64,000 nt of DNA from Paraburkholderia sp. PREW-6R (GCF_039621805.1 NZ_CP155073.1:248001-312000), one strand, 5' to 3'. Positions 30,103 through 39,210 are shown, counted from the stretch's first letter. The notes: generated from the sequence alone by a model not told the origin. Numbers and translations: made by a program.

Positions 30103-30514
30103 TTAGACCGGCCTATCAAGAAACGCTTCAAGCAGTGCAGCAAAGCGGTGAGATTGCTCCACGGGTGCCCGGTGAGCGGCATCGAGGAGTTCGAATCGTG
30201 CGCCTTCGACAGCGTCTGCTATCGTCTGTGTAGCAGCAGGTGGCGTGCCTGTGTCGACGACCCGCCACGGTCAGGGTTGGGCGACGCATGTTTCCCAGCT
30301 TACTGCGTACGTCGAAATCACGCACCGCCGCACACGCAAACGCGTCGCCTTCCAGCAACGTCCGCATGAAACCTCCCGGATGAGCTCGACGGCTTCCGGG
30401 CGCGCCGCCAGACTGGCGTCTCGCCAACCCGTTGATGGACAAACGTGAGCTACGGTCCGCCGCTCCCGTTGCTCAGCACATAACGCGTTTGATGCCATTC
30501 ATCTTTACTTGCAT
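30103..30514 (-). pseudogene. decayed alpha/beta hydrolase (3-oxoadipate enol-lactonase-like)
   Basis: Read on the minus strand, pieces of a PcaD-like alpha/beta hydrolase appear in successive frames. They are MQVKMNGIK, then (shifted) RYVLSNGSGGP followed by a TAG and LTFVHQ, then DASLAARPEAVELIREV, LLEGDAFACAAVRDFDVRSKLGNM, PTLTVAG and finally TPPAATQTIADAVEGARF to AHRAPVEQSH and FLDRPV-stop. These are the expected N-terminus and C-terminal third (PTL-VAG strand, LLDAAH for the catalytic His). The middle, including the nucleophile elbow, is missing, so only about 410 of some 790 bases remain. At least three frameshifts and one stop codon exclude function. The ATG is at 30512-30514. Confidence 0.8.
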
Positions 30515-30701
30515 GCGGGCTCCTCGTCCGGGGATCGCAGCGGAAGGTCCATCCACGCATGCGGGCCGTGCGCTTCGCGCTGGTGAATCGTCGGGACTCA
30601 CTCAATATACGCAGCCTGTACGCGAATGGTTGCAATCAGTATGCGATTGTTGACCGCGCCGGAAGTTTCGCGGCGGGGTTCGGAGTCCGCGCGTTGAGGG
30701 C

Positions 30702-31931
30702 TTAAGGCCGCGTGATGCCGGGTGTGTCGGTGGGACTGGTGGAATCGGTCGGTGCCGAAGGGGTGCTTTCTGGATCCTCGGCCGCCGGCTTGCCGCGCCA
30801 GACCAGCTCGAATTGCGTGCCGTTGGGTTCTGTTTGAACGATCCGCGCGGGCAGCCAGCCGAGCGACGGCGCAAGCCACACGTCGATGCGTCGCAAATCG
30901 CCGTCGTGCCGTGGCAGGCGTTTGAAGTGCCGCGTGTCGAGATAACCTTGCGCGGTGCGGATCGTTTCGTCGCCGATCGTTTCGACGGGCCAGTTCTCAC
31001 CGCTGTCGCTATCCACGACGAAGAACTGCCGCGTCACGCCCGGTTTGTAAGCGGACGGGTCGCCGCGCACGAGGCTTGCCAGTTGCATGACCATGCTGAA
31101 GCGGTCCTGCGCGCCGTCGGGCAGCGGCAGCGTGGCGGGGGTACGCGTGAAGCCGATCTTTTTGTCGGCCCGGTTGAAGATCGCGATGTCCTCGGCACGC
31201 CGGCCGCGTTTCTCGACGTACTGGTCGGGCGCGAGGCCGAACGCGTCGATATGACCGTGACTCGAATAGACGAAGGTGCCGACAAAGGGCAGCGGCACCG
31301 AGACGACCATCTCATAGCTTTGCGGACTGCTCGTCCAGTGGATCGTGCCGGGCTGGTTGCGCACGCCGTTGTAAAAGGTGTCGTACTGCAAGTCGCCCGA
31401 CGGCGGCACGGAAAACTTGACGCCGGCCGACGCCGCGTGCGCGCTCGCCGCACTGGCCGCACCGGTTGGGTCTGCTGGGCTCGCCGCACTTGCCGCGCCC
31501 GTTGATTGACCGGCGACGGCCGCCGTTGTAGCCGACGCGGAACTCGCAGCGGCCGCGGCACTGGCGGCAGCGTCCGACGCAGCCACGCTTGTGGCCGGCG
31601 TCTGCGCCGAGGGTTGCGTCGCGGTCAGCACATGTTCGCGAGGCTTGACCGATTGCGCGCGTTGGGCCGGCGCAGCGGCCGGCGTTTGCGGCGAAGCCGC
31701 TGCCGGTTTGCGCTCGATACGTTCCGGTGTGAGCAACGCAACCTGCACGGGCACGTGCGCGTTGTCGGACGGGTTCAGGTTGGCGCGGTTGCGCTCCACC
31801 CATTGCGCGGCGATCCAGTGCAGCACGGCCACCACAAGCAGCACGGCAATCCAGCGCAACGTACGCACGACCGCTCGCGGTCGATCTGGCGGCGTCGGGT
31901 CAGTGCGATGCGATGTCAAGGGCGAAGCCAT
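30702..31931 (-). CDS. DUF3108 domain envelope protein
   Basis: A 409-residue protein with a cytoplasmic tail, one membrane segment at about residues 24-43 (LRWIAVLLVVAVLHWIAAQ), and an Ala/Ser/Thr-rich linker (about 70-165). The globular DUF3108 domain runs from about residue 170 to 390 (SGDLQYDTFYNGV, GFTRTPATLPLPDGAQDRFSM, DTRHFKRLPRHDGDLRRIDVWLAPSLGWLPARI). The shape resembles TonB-like periplasmic proteins. The last 25 residues are Pro/Thr-rich. Family function is unknown; envelope localisation follows from the topology. No operon partner; the pseudogene lies downstream. Confidence 0.88.
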   Translation of the reverse strand: MASPLTSHRTDPTPPDRPRAVVRTLRWIAVLLVVAVLHWIAAQWVERNRANLNPSDNAHVPVQVALLTPERIERKPAAASPQTPAAAPAQRAQSVKPREHVLTATQPSAQTPATSVAASDAAASAAAAASSASATTAAVAGQSTGAASAASPADPTGAASAASAHAASAGVKFSVPPSGDLQYDTFYNGVRNQPGTIHWTSSPQSYEMVVSVPLPFVGTFVYSSHGHIDAFGLAPDQYVEKRGRRAEDIAIFNRADKKIGFTRTPATLPLPDGAQDRFSMVMQLASLVRGDPSAYKPGVTRQFFVVDSDSGENWPVETIGDETIRTAQGYLDTRHFKRLPRHDGDLRRIDVWLAPSLGWLPARIVQTEPNGTQFELVWRGKPAAEDPESTPSAPTDSTSPTDTPGITRP

Positions 31932-32095
31932 CAGCTAATGGACAGGTTGAACGGCAGAAAGATTCGGAAAGATTGCAGATGCGTTCCACGTGGCCCACGA
32001 CGACAGCCACGAAGACAGCGCCAACGACCGCGCCTGCAATAACTTGAAGACGCGGCGCAAGGTGGACGTCGATGCCGCCGGAACCACGGCCGCCT

Positions 32096-32983
32096 CTAAC
32101 GCGGCGTCGCACTATACCCCAGCTCATAAGAGAGCTTTTGCGCGCATTCGCGCATCGCGGTGTCGATCTCGCCGCCCCAGCTGATATCGAACGCGCCTTC
32201 GTGACCGAGCGCAACGAGGCCGAGCGCGAGTTCGCCCGTCGAGTCGAACACCGGCATGCAGAACGCGTGAATAGTGGGCAGCAACATGCCTTCGACGCGC
32301 GCAGCACCATGCTGGCGCACGTCGGTCAGCACGCGCTCGACCTCGTCCCGCGTGCGCGGCCCGCCGATATGCGCCGAGCGGCGTGAATCGGCGAGTTCGC
32401 GTTCGAGCATGGCGGCGGTCTTGCTCGCCGGCAGGTAAGCGGCAAATAGCAGACCGGTGGCGGAACTGAGCAGCGGCATTACATCGCCGAGTTTGAGCGA
32501 CGCTTTCGCGGGATGGCTCGATTCCATCCAGTGCACCATGGTTGGCCCCTGATTGCCCCAAACCGCAATGCCGACGGTCAGATCCAGCTGATCGCGCATT
32601 TCCGCCAATGCGATGCGTGCGAGCTTGACGCCGTCCACTCGCGCAAGCCGCGCGAGACCGAGCTGCAGCGCAAAGCCGCCAAGCTCGTAGCGCCCCGACA
32701 GCGGATCTTGTGCGACCACGCCGAGCCGCAGAAAGCTGACCAGATAACGGTGCGCTTTCGCCGGACTCATGCCGGCGCGCTGCGCGAGATCGCGCAGCAT
32801 CATCGCGCGCGGCTCGTGGGTCAGTACATCGAGCAATCTGAAACCCACCTCGATCGACTGGATCCCGGAGCGCAGCTTTTCCTCGCCTGTCTCGGCGCTT
32901 TCATCGTCGGATTCACGCGCATCGAGCGGTTCGGTAGCGTCGGAACGGTTACGGATCGCATTGGAGCGGGCGTTTGAAGGCAT
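32096..32983 (-). CDS. IclR-family transcriptional regulator
   Basis: A 295-residue regulator. After a charged tail of about 40 residues comes the winged helix GIQSIEVGFRLLDVLTHEPRAMMLRDLAQRAGMSPAKAHRYLVSF. The effector domain follows with GDVMPLLSSATGLLFAAYLP, HGAARVEGMLLPTIHAFCMPVFD and LALGLVALG. The frame is open to 33172, but the tail before MPSNARSNAI has no family likeness, so I chose ATG 32983. It is divergent from a fumarylacetoacetate-hydrolase-family gene across 160 bases with a TAGAA/TTCTA dyad. It probably controls that gene and itself. Confidence 0.92.
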   Translation of the reverse strand: MPSNARSNAIRNRSDATEPLDARESDDESAETGEEKLRSGIQSIEVGFRLLDVLTHEPRAMMLRDLAQRAGMSPAKAHRYLVSFLRLGVVAQDPLSGRYELGGFALQLGLARLARVDGVKLARIALAEMRDQLDLTVGIAVWGNQGPTMVHWMESSHPAKASLKLGDVMPLLSSATGLLFAAYLPASKTAAMLERELADSRRSAHIGGPRTRDEVERVLTDVRQHGAARVEGMLLPTIHAFCMPVFDSTGELALGLVALGHEGAFDISWGGEIDTAMRECAQKLSYELGYSATPR

Positions 32984-33099
32984 GAGCAAAGCGCACCTGG
33001 CGCGTGGAAACCGTGAAAAAAGGTACCGCAGGAGCGGCACGGAACTCGCGTAACCGATATGCCGGGTCACGGCATTTGGGTCGCACCGATTCACCATCG

Positions 33100-33117
33100 T
33101 AGAATAGATTCCTTCTA
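33100..33117. promoter_or_regulatory. possible IclR operator
   Basis: TAGAA-TAGATTCC-TTCTA, 5-base perfect arms, about 27 bases before the FAH-family start and 117 before the IclR start. Size and place suit an IclR-family site. The sequence is AT-rich relative to its surroundings. Confidence 0.4.
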
Positions 33118-33143
33118 TCGTCACCAACACGGTTCGCTTCTCT

Positions 33144-34127
33144 ATGAAACTTGCCACGCTGAAGGACGGCACGCGCGATGGTCAACTGATCGTCGTGTCC
33201 CGTGACCTGCACACCGCCGCGATCGCCGACGCGATTGCGCCCACATTGCAGCGCGTGCTCGACGACTGGGCCTTCTATGCGCCGCAACTGCACGATCTGT
33301 ACGACGCGCTCAATCAGGGCCGCGCGCGCAATACCTTCAACTTCGACGCGCGAGACTGCATGGCGCCGTTGCCGCGTGCATTCCAGTGGGCCGACGGGTC
33401 GTCGTACGTGAACCATGTCGAACTCGTGCGGCGCGCGCGTGGCGCGCAGATGCCGCCCGAATTCTGGACCGATCCGCTGATGTACCAGGGCGGCAGCGAC
33501 GACTTCATTGGCCCGAAAGACGACGTGCTGTGCGCGTCGGAAGCATTCGGGATCGACTTCGAGGCGGAAGTCGCGGTGATCACGACCGACGTGCCGATGG
33601 GCGTCACTCCCGAGCAGGCGCTCAGAAGCGTGCGTCTGCTCACGCTCGTCAACGACGTATCGCTGCGCAATCTGATTCCCGCCGAACTCGCGAAGGGCTT
33701 CGGCTTTTTCCAGAGCAAGCCGGCTACGTCGTTTGCGCCGGTTGCCGTCACCCCGGACGAACTCGGCGAGCACTGGCGCGAAGGCCGCGTGCACCGGCCG
33801 ATGATCGTCCACTGGAACGGCAGGAAAGTGGGCCAGCCGGATGCGGGCACCGACATGGTGTTTCACTTCGGGCAGTTGATCGCGCATGCCGCGAAGACTC
33901 GCAATCTGCGCGCCGGGGCGATCGTGGGCTCGGGCACGGTATCGAACAAGGACGCCACGCGCGGTTATTGCTGTATCGCCGAGAAGCGTTGCCTGGAGAC
34001 GATCGAACACGGCGCGCCGCAGACCGAGTTCATGAAGTTCGGCGATACCGTGAAGATCGAAATGCTCGACGAAGCGGGCAAATCGATTTTTGGTTCGATC
34101 GACCAGAGCATCGCGCCGCTCGATTGA
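33144..34127 (+). CDS. fumarylacetoacetate hydrolase family protein
   Basis: A 327-residue FAH-fold protein. The metal-binding acidic cluster is visible in GIDFEAEVAVITTDVP (Glu-x-Glu) and LVNDVSLRNLIPAE (Asp). KGFGFFQSKPATSFAPVAVTPDEL, ARTRNLRAGAIVGSGTVSN and GDTVKIEMLDEAGKSIFGSIDQ match the group of bacterial fumarylacetoacetases of about 330 residues, the last enzyme of tyrosine/homogentisate breakdown (fumarate plus acetoacetate). The usual maleylacetoacetate isomerase and homogentisate dioxygenase are not adjacent, so exact substrate stays open. The start at 33144 lacks a clear ribosome-binding site. Confidence 0.88.
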   Translation: MKLATLKDGTRDGQLIVVSRDLHTAAIADAIAPTLQRVLDDWAFYAPQLHDLYDALNQGRARNTFNFDARDCMAPLPRAFQWADGSSYVNHVELVRRARGAQMPPEFWTDPLMYQGGSDDFIGPKDDVLCASEAFGIDFEAEVAVITTDVPMGVTPEQALRSVRLLTLVNDVSLRNLIPAELAKGFGFFQSKPATSFAPVAVTPDELGEHWREGRVHRPMIVHWNGRKVGQPDAGTDMVFHFGQLIAHAAKTRNLRAGAIVGSGTVSNKDATRGYCCIAEKRCLETIEHGAPQTEFMKFGDTVKIEMLDEAGKSIFGSIDQSIAPLD

Positions 34128-34362
34128 CCGGCAGATCGACAGAAAAGGGTTTCGCCCGATGCCGGCGCGGAAGCGCGCCGCTAAACTGACTGGCGCGGTG
34201 GCGCGCCGCGCGGCCGCCGTCACGGAGGTGAACTTCGGAGGTAGGGGCCGGGCTGCCTTCAGAGGCAGCAACGGATCGGCAGCAAACAAGCAACAGACAG
34301 GCAACAAGAGAGCAGCGTTTCGGCAGGACATCAAAACGAAAAACCGACGTGAGGAGACAGGC

Positions 34363-35589
34363 ATGCCGCAAATCGAATTCAGGCAAACGGGAACCGTGCG
34401 CGCTCAGACGAGCGGCGCGAAGACATCGAATCATCGGCTGACACGCATGGCGGCGACGCTGTGTGCTGCGTTCGCCGCTTCGCTGCCGGCGCTCGCGCTT
34501 GCCCAGGTCAAGATCGGGCTCGTGCTCTCGCTGACCGGACCGGCCGCGTCGCTCGGCATTCCCGCGCGTGACACCGCCACGCTTCTGCCCAGGCAGATCG
34601 GCGGGCAGAGCGTCGAGTACATCGTGCTCGACGACGCGTCCGACACCACGCAAGCCGTGCAGGACACCAAGAAGCTGATCTCCGAAAATCACGTCGACGC
34701 GATCATCGGCTCGTCGATCACGCCGAATTCACTGGCGATGATCGACGTGGTCGCCGAAGGCGAGACGCCGATGATTTCGCTGGCGTCGTCGGCGAAAATC
34801 ATCGAGCCTGTCGACGCCAAACGCCATTGGGTCTTCAAGACGCCGCAGACGGACGCGATGATGGCGTCGGCCATTGCCGAACATGCGAGCACGCATAACG
34901 TCAAAACGATGGCGTTCATCGGTCAGGCCGACGCACTCGGCGAAACGTTCTACGCGGAGGTCGCGAAGTTCGCGCAGTTGCATCACATCAACATGGTGGC
35001 AAGCGAGCGCTTCAACCGGACCGATCCGAGCGTGACAGGTCAGGTACTGAAAATTCTCGCCGCGCATCCCGATGCGGTCGTGGTCGGCGCGGCCGGCACG
35101 CCCGCCGCGCTGCCGCCAAAGGCGCTCAGGGAACGCGGCTTTAAAGGATTGATCTATCACAATCATGGTGTCGCCAATAACGACTTCCTGCGCGTGTGCG
35201 GCGCCGATTGCAACGGCACGTTCCTGCCCGCATCGCCTGTGCTGGTCGCGGCGCAGTTGCCGTCGGATCATCCCGCGAAACGCCTTGCGCTCGACTATAT
35301 CGCGCGCTTCGAAGCGTTCCGCGGACCGGGCACGGTCTCCGCATTCGGTTCGTACACATGGGACGCCGGCACGCTGCTCGGCCATGCGGTGCCCATCGCA
35401 TTGAAAGCGGGCGCGCCGGGCACGCCGGAGTTCCGTCGCGCATTACGCGACACGCTCGAAGCGACGCACGGTCTCGCAGACACCAACGGCGTCGTCAACA
35501 TGAGCGCCACCGACCATCTCGGGCTCGACCAGCGCGCTCGCGTGATGGTCGAGATCAGCAACGGAAAGTGGATTTACCAGCCACGCTGA
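34363..35589 (+). CDS. branched-chain amino acid-type ABC binding protein
   Basis: A 408-residue periplasmic binding protein of the LivJ/LivK family (receptor family ligand-binding). The N-terminus has a basic stretch then a signal peptide core MAATLCAAFAASLPALALA-Q near residues 29-47, and the mature part starts VKIGLVLSLTGPAASLGIPARDTA. IDVVAEGETPMISLASSAKI and NHGVANNDFLRVCG follow. ATG 34363 has GAGGAG upstream; ATG 34447 (MAATLC) would give a shorter signal peptide and is a real alternative. No livHMGF genes adjoin. It lies between FAH-family and enoyl-CoA hydratase genes, so an aromatic or branched acid ligand is conceivable. Confidence 0.9.
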   Translation: MPQIEFRQTGTVRAQTSGAKTSNHRLTRMAATLCAAFAASLPALALAQVKIGLVLSLTGPAASLGIPARDTATLLPRQIGGQSVEYIVLDDASDTTQAVQDTKKLISENHVDAIIGSSITPNSLAMIDVVAEGETPMISLASSAKIIEPVDAKRHWVFKTPQTDAMMASAIAEHASTHNVKTMAFIGQADALGETFYAEVAKFAQLHHINMVASERFNRTDPSVTGQVLKILAAHPDAVVVGAAGTPAALPPKALRERGFKGLIYHNHGVANNDFLRVCGADCNGTFLPASPVLVAAQLPSDHPAKRLALDYIARFEAFRGPGTVSAFGSYTWDAGTLLGHAVPIALKAGAPGTPEFRRALRDTLEATHGLADTNGVVNMSATDHLGLDQRARVMVEISNGKWIYQPR

Positions 35590-35594
35590 ACGTC

Positions 35595-35657
35595 GCGCAA
35601 TGGGCGCAATGGGCGCAATGGGCGCAATGGGCGCAATGGGCGCAATGGGCGCAATGG
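35595..35657. repeat. 9-bp tandem repeat (7 perfect copies)
   Basis: Seven exact copies of GCGCAATGG head to tail, followed by degenerate units GCGCGACTGG and GCGCAAGAG to about 35676. It sits 5 bases after the binding-protein stop and about 100 before the enoyl-CoA hydratase start, so copy number would change spacing, not any known protein. Confidence 0.95.
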
Positions 35658-35760
35658 GCGCGACTGGGCGCAAGAGCCACAGCGCTATGGCCGAAGCAAT
35701 GGCCGCGCCGATTCGCTGCGCGACATCGCGACACCCTGATCATGAACACGGATTGCTCAC

Positions 35761-36663
35761 ATGTCTGAAGTACCTTCGCAAGCGCCACACAGTAACGACG
35801 CGTTTTATGCGCACTACCAGTCGCTGCGGTTGCACCGCCATCCGCACGGCGTGCTCGAGATCGTGATGAGCGGCGAGGGCGCGAACAAAAGCGGCCTCGC
35901 CACCGCGAATGCACGGATGCACTTCGAGCTGGCCGAAATCTGGCGCGACATCGATCGCGATCCCGAGACCCGCGTTGCGATCATTCGCGGCGAAGGCAAG
36001 GGTTTCTCGGCAGGCGGCGATCTGCAACTCGTCGAGGACATGGCGACCGATTTCGATGTGCGTGCGCGCGTGTGGCGTGAAGCACGCGATCTCGTCTACA
36101 ACGTGATCAATTGCAGCAAGCCGGTCGTCTCGGCGATGCATGGCCCGGCCGTGGGTGCAGGGCTCGTCGCCGGGCTGCTCGCGGACATTTCGATCGCCAC
36201 GAAAACGGCGCGCATCATCGACGGACATACGCGGCTTGGCGTTGCGGCCGGCGATCATGCGGCGATCGTCTGGCCGCTGCTGTGCGGCATGGCGAAGGCC
36301 AAGTATTACCTGATGCTGTGCGAGCCGGTGAGCGGTGAGGAAGCGGAGCGCATCGGTCTCGTCTCGCTTGCCGTCGACGAGACCGATTTGCTGCCTAAGG
36401 CTTTCGAGGTTGCGCAAAAGCTTGCCAACGGGTCGCAAACGGCCATTCGCTGGACCAAGTACGCGCTGAACAACTGGTTGCGTTCGGCGGGACCGACGTT
36501 CGATACGTCACTCGCGCTCGAATTCATGGGCTTTGCGGGGCCAGATGTGCGCGAGGGCGTGAAGTCGTTGCGCGAACGGCGCGCACCGGATTTCGGCGAC
36601 GGCGATCCATGGCGCGGCAAAGCAGGCGAAGCCGGCCAATCGTCGGACGGCGGGAAATCCTGA
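35761..36663 (+). CDS. enoyl-CoA hydratase/isomerase family protein
   Basis: A 300-residue crotonase-fold enzyme. The first oxyanion-hole segment is [18 protein letters not shown], and the second is [44 protein letters not shown]. The catalytic Glu positions of true hydratases are not obvious: the sequence has [15 protein letters not shown] where hydratases have a PExG loop, so another crotonase reaction is possible. The C-terminal 30 residues ([16 protein letters not shown]) form an extra tail. The 9-bp repeat lies before it and phaM after it. Confidence 0.88.
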   Translation: MSEVPSQAPHSNDAFYAHYQSLRLHRHPHGVLEIVMSGEGANKSGLATANARMHFELAEIWRDIDRDPETRVAIIRGEGKGFSAGGDLQLVEDMATDFDVRARVWREARDLVYNVINCSKPVVSAMHGPAVGAGLVAGLLADISIATKTARIIDGHTRLGVAAGDHAAIVWPLLCGMAKAKYYLMLCEPVSGEEAERIGLVSLAVDETDLLPKAFEVAQKLANGSQTAIRWTKYALNNWLRSAGPTFDTSLALEFMGFAGPDVREGVKSLRERRAPDFGDGDPWRGKAGEAGQSSDGGKS

Positions 36664-36757
36664 TGCAGCTCGTTTGACTGAACCCCGCGCGGTATGATCG
36701 AACGGCAAGCGCACGGCATGGCGACCATCTTTCCTTTTCAGCAGCGAGGCGACAAGC

Positions 36758-37585
36758 ATGACTGAATCATCCGACACCACGCCGCCCTTTCCCGGCTTTC
36801 CTGGTTTTCCGCCCGCCGAAATGCTCGAGCGCATGTGGGGCATGATGCGGTTCTCGCCGTTCTCGGCGGCGCAACCGGCCGGCGGCCTGACGCCGTCATT
36901 GTCGATGATGTCTGACATGATGGCGCCGCTCACCAACGTCGAAGAACTCGACAAGCGCATCACCGACATGCGCGCGGTCGAGCAATGGCTCAAGCTGAAT
37001 CTGAGCATGCTGCAGTCGGCGATTCAGGCGCTCGAAGTGCAGCGCGCAACGCTCGCCACCTTGCGTGCGTTCGGCGCGTTCGCCCAGCAGTCGATGTCGC
37101 AGCCATCGGCGCCGGCGCCCGCGCCGGGTCCGTCGCCGGCGCCGTCAGGGTGGCCGCATAGGCCCGCGGGCGGATCGGCTTCGTCCGCGGCCAGCGCAGA
37201 CGCCGCTGCCGGAACAGCGGGCAAAGACGAAGGCCAGGATGAGCCGGACACCGCTCCATTCGATGCGTCCGCGTGGTGGAGTCTGCTGCAATCGCAGTTC
37301 AACCAGATCGCACAGTTCGCAATGACGCAACCGGCGGTCGCGGTGGCAGCGGCGGGCGGCGCAGCGGCACAGCCGCAGGCCGACGCCAGCGCCGGCACTT
37401 CGCCGCCGGCGGACCATGCCAACGAAGCGGACGCCGACGCCGACGAATCCGCCGACGAAGCGGGGCGTGCGCCCCCGGATTCAGCGTCGCCGGCACCACG
37501 GGCGGCGGCGAAGCGGGCGCCTGCCGCCACGAAGCGCGGAGCTAGCGGGACGAGCAGCGCGCGCACCACGAAGAAATCAGCGTGA
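36758..37585 (+). CDS. phaM: PhaM-type polyhydroxyalkanoate granule regulatory protein
   Basis: A 275-residue protein of the PhaM family, which in Ralstonia binds PHB synthase and DNA and positions granules for partition. The conserved N-terminus has PPFPGFPGFPPAEMLERMWGMMRFSPF and the core has MMAPLTNVEELDKRITDMRAVEQWLKLNLSMLQSAIQALEVQRATLATLRAFG (about residues 50-110, coiled-coil-like). A Pro/Ala linker follows, then a second conserved block WWSLLQSQFNQIA. The C-terminus is histone-like (AAKRAPAATKRGASGTSS, then TKKSA), suited to DNA binding. GAGG precedes the ATG. It sits behind the enoyl-CoA hydratase gene, which fits a link of acyl-CoA and PHB metabolism. Confidence 0.9.
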   Translation: MTESSDTTPPFPGFPGFPPAEMLERMWGMMRFSPFSAAQPAGGLTPSLSMMSDMMAPLTNVEELDKRITDMRAVEQWLKLNLSMLQSAIQALEVQRATLATLRAFGAFAQQSMSQPSAPAPAPGPSPAPSGWPHRPAGGSASSAASADAAAGTAGKDEGQDEPDTAPFDASAWWSLLQSQFNQIAQFAMTQPAVAVAAAGGAAAQPQADASAGTSPPADHANEADADADESADEAGRAPPDSASPAPRAAAKRAPAATKRGASGTSSARTTKKSA

Positions 37586-38181
37586 AGCAGGCATGAACGT
37601 GGACGGAGGCGGTGACATCGGGCCGCTTGCCTCGCCTTCTGCACGTGGGCGGGTCCGAACAGCAAACGTCCGGATGTCACGGTTTTGACGCCAACTATCA
37701 CTCACACTTCGCGGTCGGTACGCTGGATTGAGCGAAATCAATCAGGCATTGGAATTGCGACTTCTACGGCGAGGGTTTGGTTAAAACAGCATGCTATGAT
37801 TGTGTAAGCTTGAATTTTGGCTTTTGGGCGTGCGCTGAAAACTACCAATCCAGCCGCCCTCGTCTCATTGCCGCCGGTATCGCTGGCGGAGGGCTGGATG
37901 GTGCGGTTCTCATCGCAAACTGGCTCGACCTCAGGCACAGGGTATCCCTCACCCACGGTTGGCCGCGCGGCGCGTCACTTACGGTTAGCAGCGCACGCGC
38001 AACGCCCGGACTTCTTTGCTGCCCCGGTGCATCTAGGCAGCGGATTACCGCGTAAAATTGAATGCTTGGCTGAACGCTCGGCCGGGCAGACAGCGAGCGG
38101 CGAATGCAGTTCGCTACAGGCAAAAGTGCTACACGTAGTAGTTATAGACACAGACAGTATGCGCAGAACAGGGGTGGGACT
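37586..38181. other. 596-base gene-free region after phaM
   Basis: No convincing gene on either strand. Two AT-rich blocks could be -10 elements: TATGAT at 37795-37800 and TAAAAT near 38053, the latter about 125 bases before the ferritin-like gene. The middle shows no structure I recognise as a known RNA. A length of this size between tandem genes is unusual for this window and could hide an sRNA. Confidence 0.35.
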
Positions 38182-39054
38182 ATGAACACCATGCTTTATC
38201 CGGAACTTTATAAATCGCTCGAATCCGTTCGATGGGACATGGAGAAAGACATTCCCTGGGACAAGTTCGATGCATCGCTCTTGACCGACGAGCAGGCCGC
38301 AACGATCAAGATGAATGCGATCACCGAATGGTCGGCGCTGCCCGCCACGGAAATGTTTCTGCGTGACAACCATCACGACAGCGATTTCTCCGCGTTCATG
38401 AGCGTGTGGTTCTTCGAGGAACAGAAGCATTCGCTGGTGCTGATGGAGTATCTGCGCCGCTTCAAACCGGAAATGTGCCCGACCGAAGAGGAACTCCACG
38501 CAGTGCGTTTCGAATTCGATCCGGCGCCGCCGCTCGAAACGCTGATGTTGCACTTCTGCGGCGAAATCCGTCTGAACCATTGGTATCGCCGTGCGGCCGA
38601 ATGGCACACCGAGCCGGTCATCAAGCACATCTACGAAACCATTTCGCGCGACGAAGCGCGTCATGGCGGCGCATATCTGCGCTACATGAAGAAAGCGATG
38701 ATGCAAACCGGCGACATCGCACGCGCCGCATTCGCGAAAATCGGTGTGCTGATGGCATCCGCACGCCGCACGGAAAAGCCGCTGCATCCCACCAATCTGC
38801 ACGTGAACCAGGCACTGTTCCCACGCGACACGATCCAGTCGCGTCTGCCTGATCCGGAATGGCTGGAGCGCTGGCTCGACGAGCAGATCCGTTTCGACGA
38901 CGGCTGGGAGAAAAAGGTCGTCGAGCGCATTCTTCACAATCTGTCGTTGCTGTTCGAGCGCACGTTCACGACCGCACAGGAACTGAACCGCTATCGCAAG
39001 GAAGTGGTGACGCGTCTGCAGGCAGATCAGAAAACTGCCGAACAGCCGGCCTGA
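38182..39054 (+). CDS. ferritin-like diiron protein (acyl-ACP-desaturase-like)
   Basis: A 290-residue all-helical protein with two copies of a diiron ligand pattern: Glu in ITEWSALPATEM followed by FEEQKHSL (ExxH), and Glu in FCGEIRLNHW followed by RDEARHGGAY (ExxH). This is the ferritin-like superfamily arrangement of acyl-ACP desaturases, AurF-like oxygenases and related proteins. The specific reaction cannot be read. The frame is open from 38104; I chose ATG 38182 because GGGGTGGG precedes it and the family begins MNTMLYPELYKSLE. A strong terminator follows, so it is probably transcribed alone. Confidence 0.85.
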   Translation: MNTMLYPELYKSLESVRWDMEKDIPWDKFDASLLTDEQAATIKMNAITEWSALPATEMFLRDNHHDSDFSAFMSVWFFEEQKHSLVLMEYLRRFKPEMCPTEEELHAVRFEFDPAPPLETLMLHFCGEIRLNHWYRRAAEWHTEPVIKHIYETISRDEARHGGAYLRYMKKAMMQTGDIARAAFAKIGVLMASARRTEKPLHPTNLHVNQALFPRDTIQSRLPDPEWLERWLDEQIRFDDGWEKKVVERILHNLSLLFERTFTTAQELNRYRKEVVTRLQADQKTAEQPA

Positions 39055-39111
39055 CGCTCGCGTTTCTCAAGGTCCGCGCGCTTCATGCGCCACCCGGTTG
39101 GATGGTTGAAG

Positions 39112-39152
39112 GAACGGCCCGACAAGCGTCAGCTTGCCGGGCCGTTCTGTTT
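39112..39152 (+). terminator. strong rho-independent terminator
   Basis: GAACGGCCCG-A-CAAGC, loop GTCA, GCTTG-C-CGGGCCGTTC, then TGTTT. A 15-bp stem with one mismatch, after the ferritin-like gene and before the heptose gene. Confidence 0.85.
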
Positions 39153-39210
39153 CGAGGTGCCGTTCCGCGTGTATCGTGACGGCATTTTTCTCTTTTCTTC
39201 GCTCTGGCTC

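Noticed and set aside
30186..30200. T-loop-like GTTCGAATC, suggesting a tRNA
   Set aside because: The flanking bases do not form a five-pair T stem, and no acceptor or anticodon arm is present. The bases belong to the decayed hydrolase.
35595..35676. Repeat tract as a CRISPR array
   Set aside because: Units are 9 bases without spacers, and no cas genes are present.
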